Assembly: GCF_014641615.1 (NCBI RefSeq)
Contig: NZ_BMIB01000002.1
Location: 930,001 to 994,000 of the forward strand
Length of the DNA stretch: 64,000 nt
Reading direction: 5' to 3'
Origin: Filimonas zeae
Lineage (GTDB): Bacteria; Bacteroidota; Bacteroidia; Chitinophagales; Chitinophagaceae
Shown here: in pieces, positions 62,487 through 64,000 of the stretch
Layout of the letters: each line of letters starts with the position of its first letter
Numbering within the stretch: position 1 is the first letter of the stretch
The notes under the pieces: generated by a model
Seen by the model: the letters and a program-made list of their open reading frames with translations, nothing else
Database searches by the model: none
What the model was told of the DNA's origin: nothing
Position numbers and translations under genes: made by a program

Positions 62487-62504
62487 TACCCCTAAACAGG
62501 GGTA
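62487..62504. promoter_or_regulatory. Perfect 18-bp dyad in a divergent promoter region
   Basis: TACCCCTAAACAGGGGTA: 7-base arms with a 4-base centre. Each arm fits the NarL heptamer TACYYMT, although classical NarL sites have a 2-base centre. It lies 43 bases before the ATG of the DHp gene and 87 before that of the receiver gene. Candidate target of the NarL-type regulator encoded at 57208-57849. A role as a small hairpin in the leader is the alternative. Confidence 0.6.
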
Positions 62505-62546
62505 TTCCGGTTTACATAAATACTGTTTATATTTACATACAAGCCC

Positions 62547-62822
62547 ATGCACATGCCTGCATCTAAAAGCGATATAGAAACGTTACGGGAGCATTTTCTG
62601 GCCATGCAGCAGCAACTGTATCAGAAAGAAAAAGCACTGCTGCAGCTAAAGCACGATCTTAAAACTCCGCTTACCAGCATACAACTGATAGCAGAATTTA
62701 TGCTTAACAACCAGGAAGGTGATATAACGGAGGAAAGAAAACAACTGGGCATGATAGTAGCATGCTGCCAGCAGATAAACCAGCGGCTGGAGCAGACGCC
62801 GGTTGCCAATATTCCATTATAG
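62547..62822 (+). CDS. Stand-alone histidine-kinase DHp (HisKA) domain protein
   Basis: 91 residues consisting of a coiled-coil lead (about 8-30) and a HisKA-type dimerisation helix pair with the H-box LLQLKHDLKTPLTSIQLIAE; the phospho-acceptor would be H36. The second helix runs about 58-80. No ATP-binding domain follows: the frame stops at IPL and the next gene is on the other strand, so there is no obvious frameshift to a kinase tail. It may start at M3 (62553). It could be a phosphotransfer protein, a decoy, or a remnant. Divergent from the receiver gene and sharing its regulatory region. Confidence 0.75.
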   Translation: MHMPASKSDIETLREHFLAMQQQLYQKEKALLQLKHDLKTPLTSIQLIAEFMLNNQEGDITEERKQLGMIVACCQQINQRLEQTPVANIPL

Positions 62823-62825
62823 GCA

Positions 62826-63230
62826 TCATTGTTCAGCAGGCTTAAAAATTTCCCTCAACCCCGCCGAGTTCAGCGGCTTTACCAGGTAGTCTGTTATAAC
62901 ACTAATGCTTTTTGCCTTATCCTTATCCCGGTCGTCAATAGAAGAACTTACAATATACACCTTCACTTCTTTTCCCAGCAAAGGCTTCATTTGTAAAAAC
63001 TCTTCCAGAAACTGCCATCCATCCATCACGGGCATTTCCAGATCCAGTAATATATAATCAGGTGTACGCTCTTTATCGTACAAATGTTCCTTCATAAAAT
63101 CGGCCACCTGCCTGCCGTTTCCAAAAGTAAGCACCGTATCGCAAAGCTTATGATATTCCAATAGTTTGCGGGTGCCATACAAATAAGCGGCATCATCATC
63201 TACCAGAAAAGTAAGCACCTTGGTATTCAT
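62826..63230 (-). CDS. Response regulator, receiver only (Rcp1-like)
   Basis: 134 residues. Acidic pocket DDD at 11-13, phospho-acceptor D63 in YILLDLEMPVMDG, SSS region (VYIVSSSIDD) and the conserved Lys in YLVKPLN. Longer loop after helix 2 than CheY, as in the Rcp1-like receivers paired with PAS kinases. No DNA-binding part. Two bases downstream of the histidine kinase on the same strand, so the pair is very likely cognate. Confidence 0.93.
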   Translation of the reverse strand: MNTKVLTFLVDDDAAYLYGTRKLLEYHKLCDTVLTFGNGRQVADFMKEHLYDKERTPDYILLDLEMPVMDGWQFLEEFLQMKPLLGKEVKVYIVSSSIDDRDKDKAKSISVITDYLVKPLNSAGLREIFKPAEQ

Positions 63231-63232
63231 GG

Positions 63233-64000
63233 CTATAACATTGTAATAATAAAACAGGAACCCTCATTTACCTTGCTCTCCACTTCAATAGTACCTCCTA
63301 CCGTTTCAATCTGACTTTTGGTTATAAACAACCCTATTCCTTTTGCATCCGGGTGCGAGTGAAAGGTTTTGTACATACCAAATATCTTATGCCCGTTCTT
63401 TTGCAAATCAATACCCAGGCCGTTGTCAGAAATGGCCAGCACTGTTTTATCACCACTTTTGCAGGCACGTACCATTATTTCCGGAACCCTGTCAGGATGC
63501 CTGTATTTTAAAGCATTTGATATCAGGTTCAGCATTATACTTTCCAGGTAGGCGGGTATATGCTGCACCCGGTAACATTCCGAAAAATCGCAGCTTATGC
63601 GCGCGCCGGTCTTTTTTATCTGCAGTTCCAGCACATGCAGCGCCTGCTCGTACACATCCGAAAAATAGAGCGTTTGTAACGCATTGCGGCAATCGTTCTT
63701 AATTTTAATTACTTCATTTAAGTGGTACAGCGTTTCGTGCAGGTTTTGGCTAATGCGCTCCATGTTATGAAATATCTCTTCCTTCTCTGCTTCTGTAACC
63801 AGGGGCAGCACCTCCAGCGATACAGAAAACGAAGCCGCGTGCGAGCGCAGATTGTGCGATACGATGTGTGCAAAATTCTCCAGCCTTTCTTTCTGCTCTT
63901 TTATAATATTGTGCTGCTCCTGCAGCTGTGCTTCTCTTATTTTATGGTCCTGTATATTCTGTATGGTACCAAACAAAGCTTTCGCCTTCCCGTTTTCGTC
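63233..64000 (-). CDS. PAS-type sensor histidine kinase, C-terminal part (cut by window edge)
   Basis: The frame continues past base 64000; 255 codons are visible. The first residues (DENGKAKALFGTIQNIQDHK) are the end of a PAS/PAC domain. Then a coiled coil (REAQLQEQHNIIKEQKERLE), the H-box HIVSHNLRSHAASF, and a complete HATPase domain: N box NLISNALKYR, G1 DNGLGID, F box KIFGMYKTF and G2 AKGIGLFI. Upstream sensing domains are outside the window. It is co-directional and tightly spaced with the receiver gene. Any internal ATG or TTG is not the true start. Confidence 0.93.
   Translation of the reverse strand, partial: DENGKAKALFGTIQNIQDHKIREAQLQEQHNIIKEQKERLENFAHIVSHNLRSHAASFSVSLEVLPLVTEAEKEEIFHNMERISQNLHETLYHLNEVIKIKNDCRNALQTLYFSDVYEQALHVLELQIKKTGARISCDFSECYRVQHIPAYLESIMLNLISNALKYRHPDRVPEIMVRACKSGDKTVLAISDNGLGIDLQKNGHKIFGMYKTFHSHPDAKGIGLFITKSQIETVGGTIEVESKVNEGSCFIITML

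Overview
The window comes from a Bacteroidota chromosome, most likely Chitinophagaceae or a close relative. The pointers are a SusC/SusD pair, a bacillithiol-type deacetylase (BshB1), a DUF4294 protein, a YaiO-type outer-membrane barrel, the Bacteroidota IspH amino terminus, near absence of Shine-Dalgarno sites, and several exact TAnnTTTG -7 promoter elements. No rRNA, tRNA, insertion sequence, prophage or CRISPR array was found. Family names come from reading motifs; no database was searched.

Layout. 1-2460: partial AraC regulator, aldo/keto reductase, diacylglycerol kinase, then a GC-rich 84-bp tandem array made of 21-bp subunits. 2463-10795: cysteine synthase, a C-rich/G-poor non-coding tract, and an RND efflux operon (adaptor, pump, outer-membrane channel) with a TetR gene; the same dyad lies before tetR and before the pump operon. 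10967-17593: S9 peptidase convergent with a SusC/SusD pair. 18055-27556: mostly minus-strand metabolic genes (Nudix, YggS, a secreted unknown, acyl-CoA dehydrogenase, DUF4198, agmatine deiminase plus N-carbamoylputrescine amidase, desaturase, BshB1, DUF4294), with a candidate structured RNA on the plus strand near 22 kb. 27878-33887: plus-strand run (ureohydrolase, membrane protein, radical SAM protein, TauE/SafE, TonB-like protein, FolC). 33891-51367: housekeeping (GlgB, ABC-F ATPase, an Rrf2 regulator with a YwnB-like partner, a GT-C-like membrane protein, IspH, Cmk, LolA-like, FtsK, RNase Z, two hydrolases, DapA, AccA). 51623-56816: small lipoprotein, acetate kinase, phosphoketolase, and a CLC protein with altered filter motifs.

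The right end, 57.2-64.0 kb, is the most unusual part. A minus-strand operon encodes a lone receiver protein, a membrane-anchored HEAT-repeat protein, a processive GT2 glycosyltransferase and a secreted TPR plus beta-barrel protein. This looks like a compact exopolysaccharide synthesis and export machine related in plan to Pga/Bcs systems but without their usual accessory subunits. It is surrounded by more two-component parts: a NarL/LuxR regulator, a 91-residue protein that is only a histidine-kinase DHp domain, a second receiver and a PAS-type histidine kinase running off the window. A perfect dyad whose arms fit the NarL heptamer lies in the divergent promoter region between the operon and the DHp gene.

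Self-contained regulatory circuits readable from sequence: TetR with GYTAAC-N3-GTTARC dyads, and Rrf2 with CTGTAAY-N7-ATTACAR dyads. Metabolic pairs: AguA/AguB (agmatine to putrescine) and Xfp/AckA (sugar phosphate to acetyl phosphate to acetate plus ATP).
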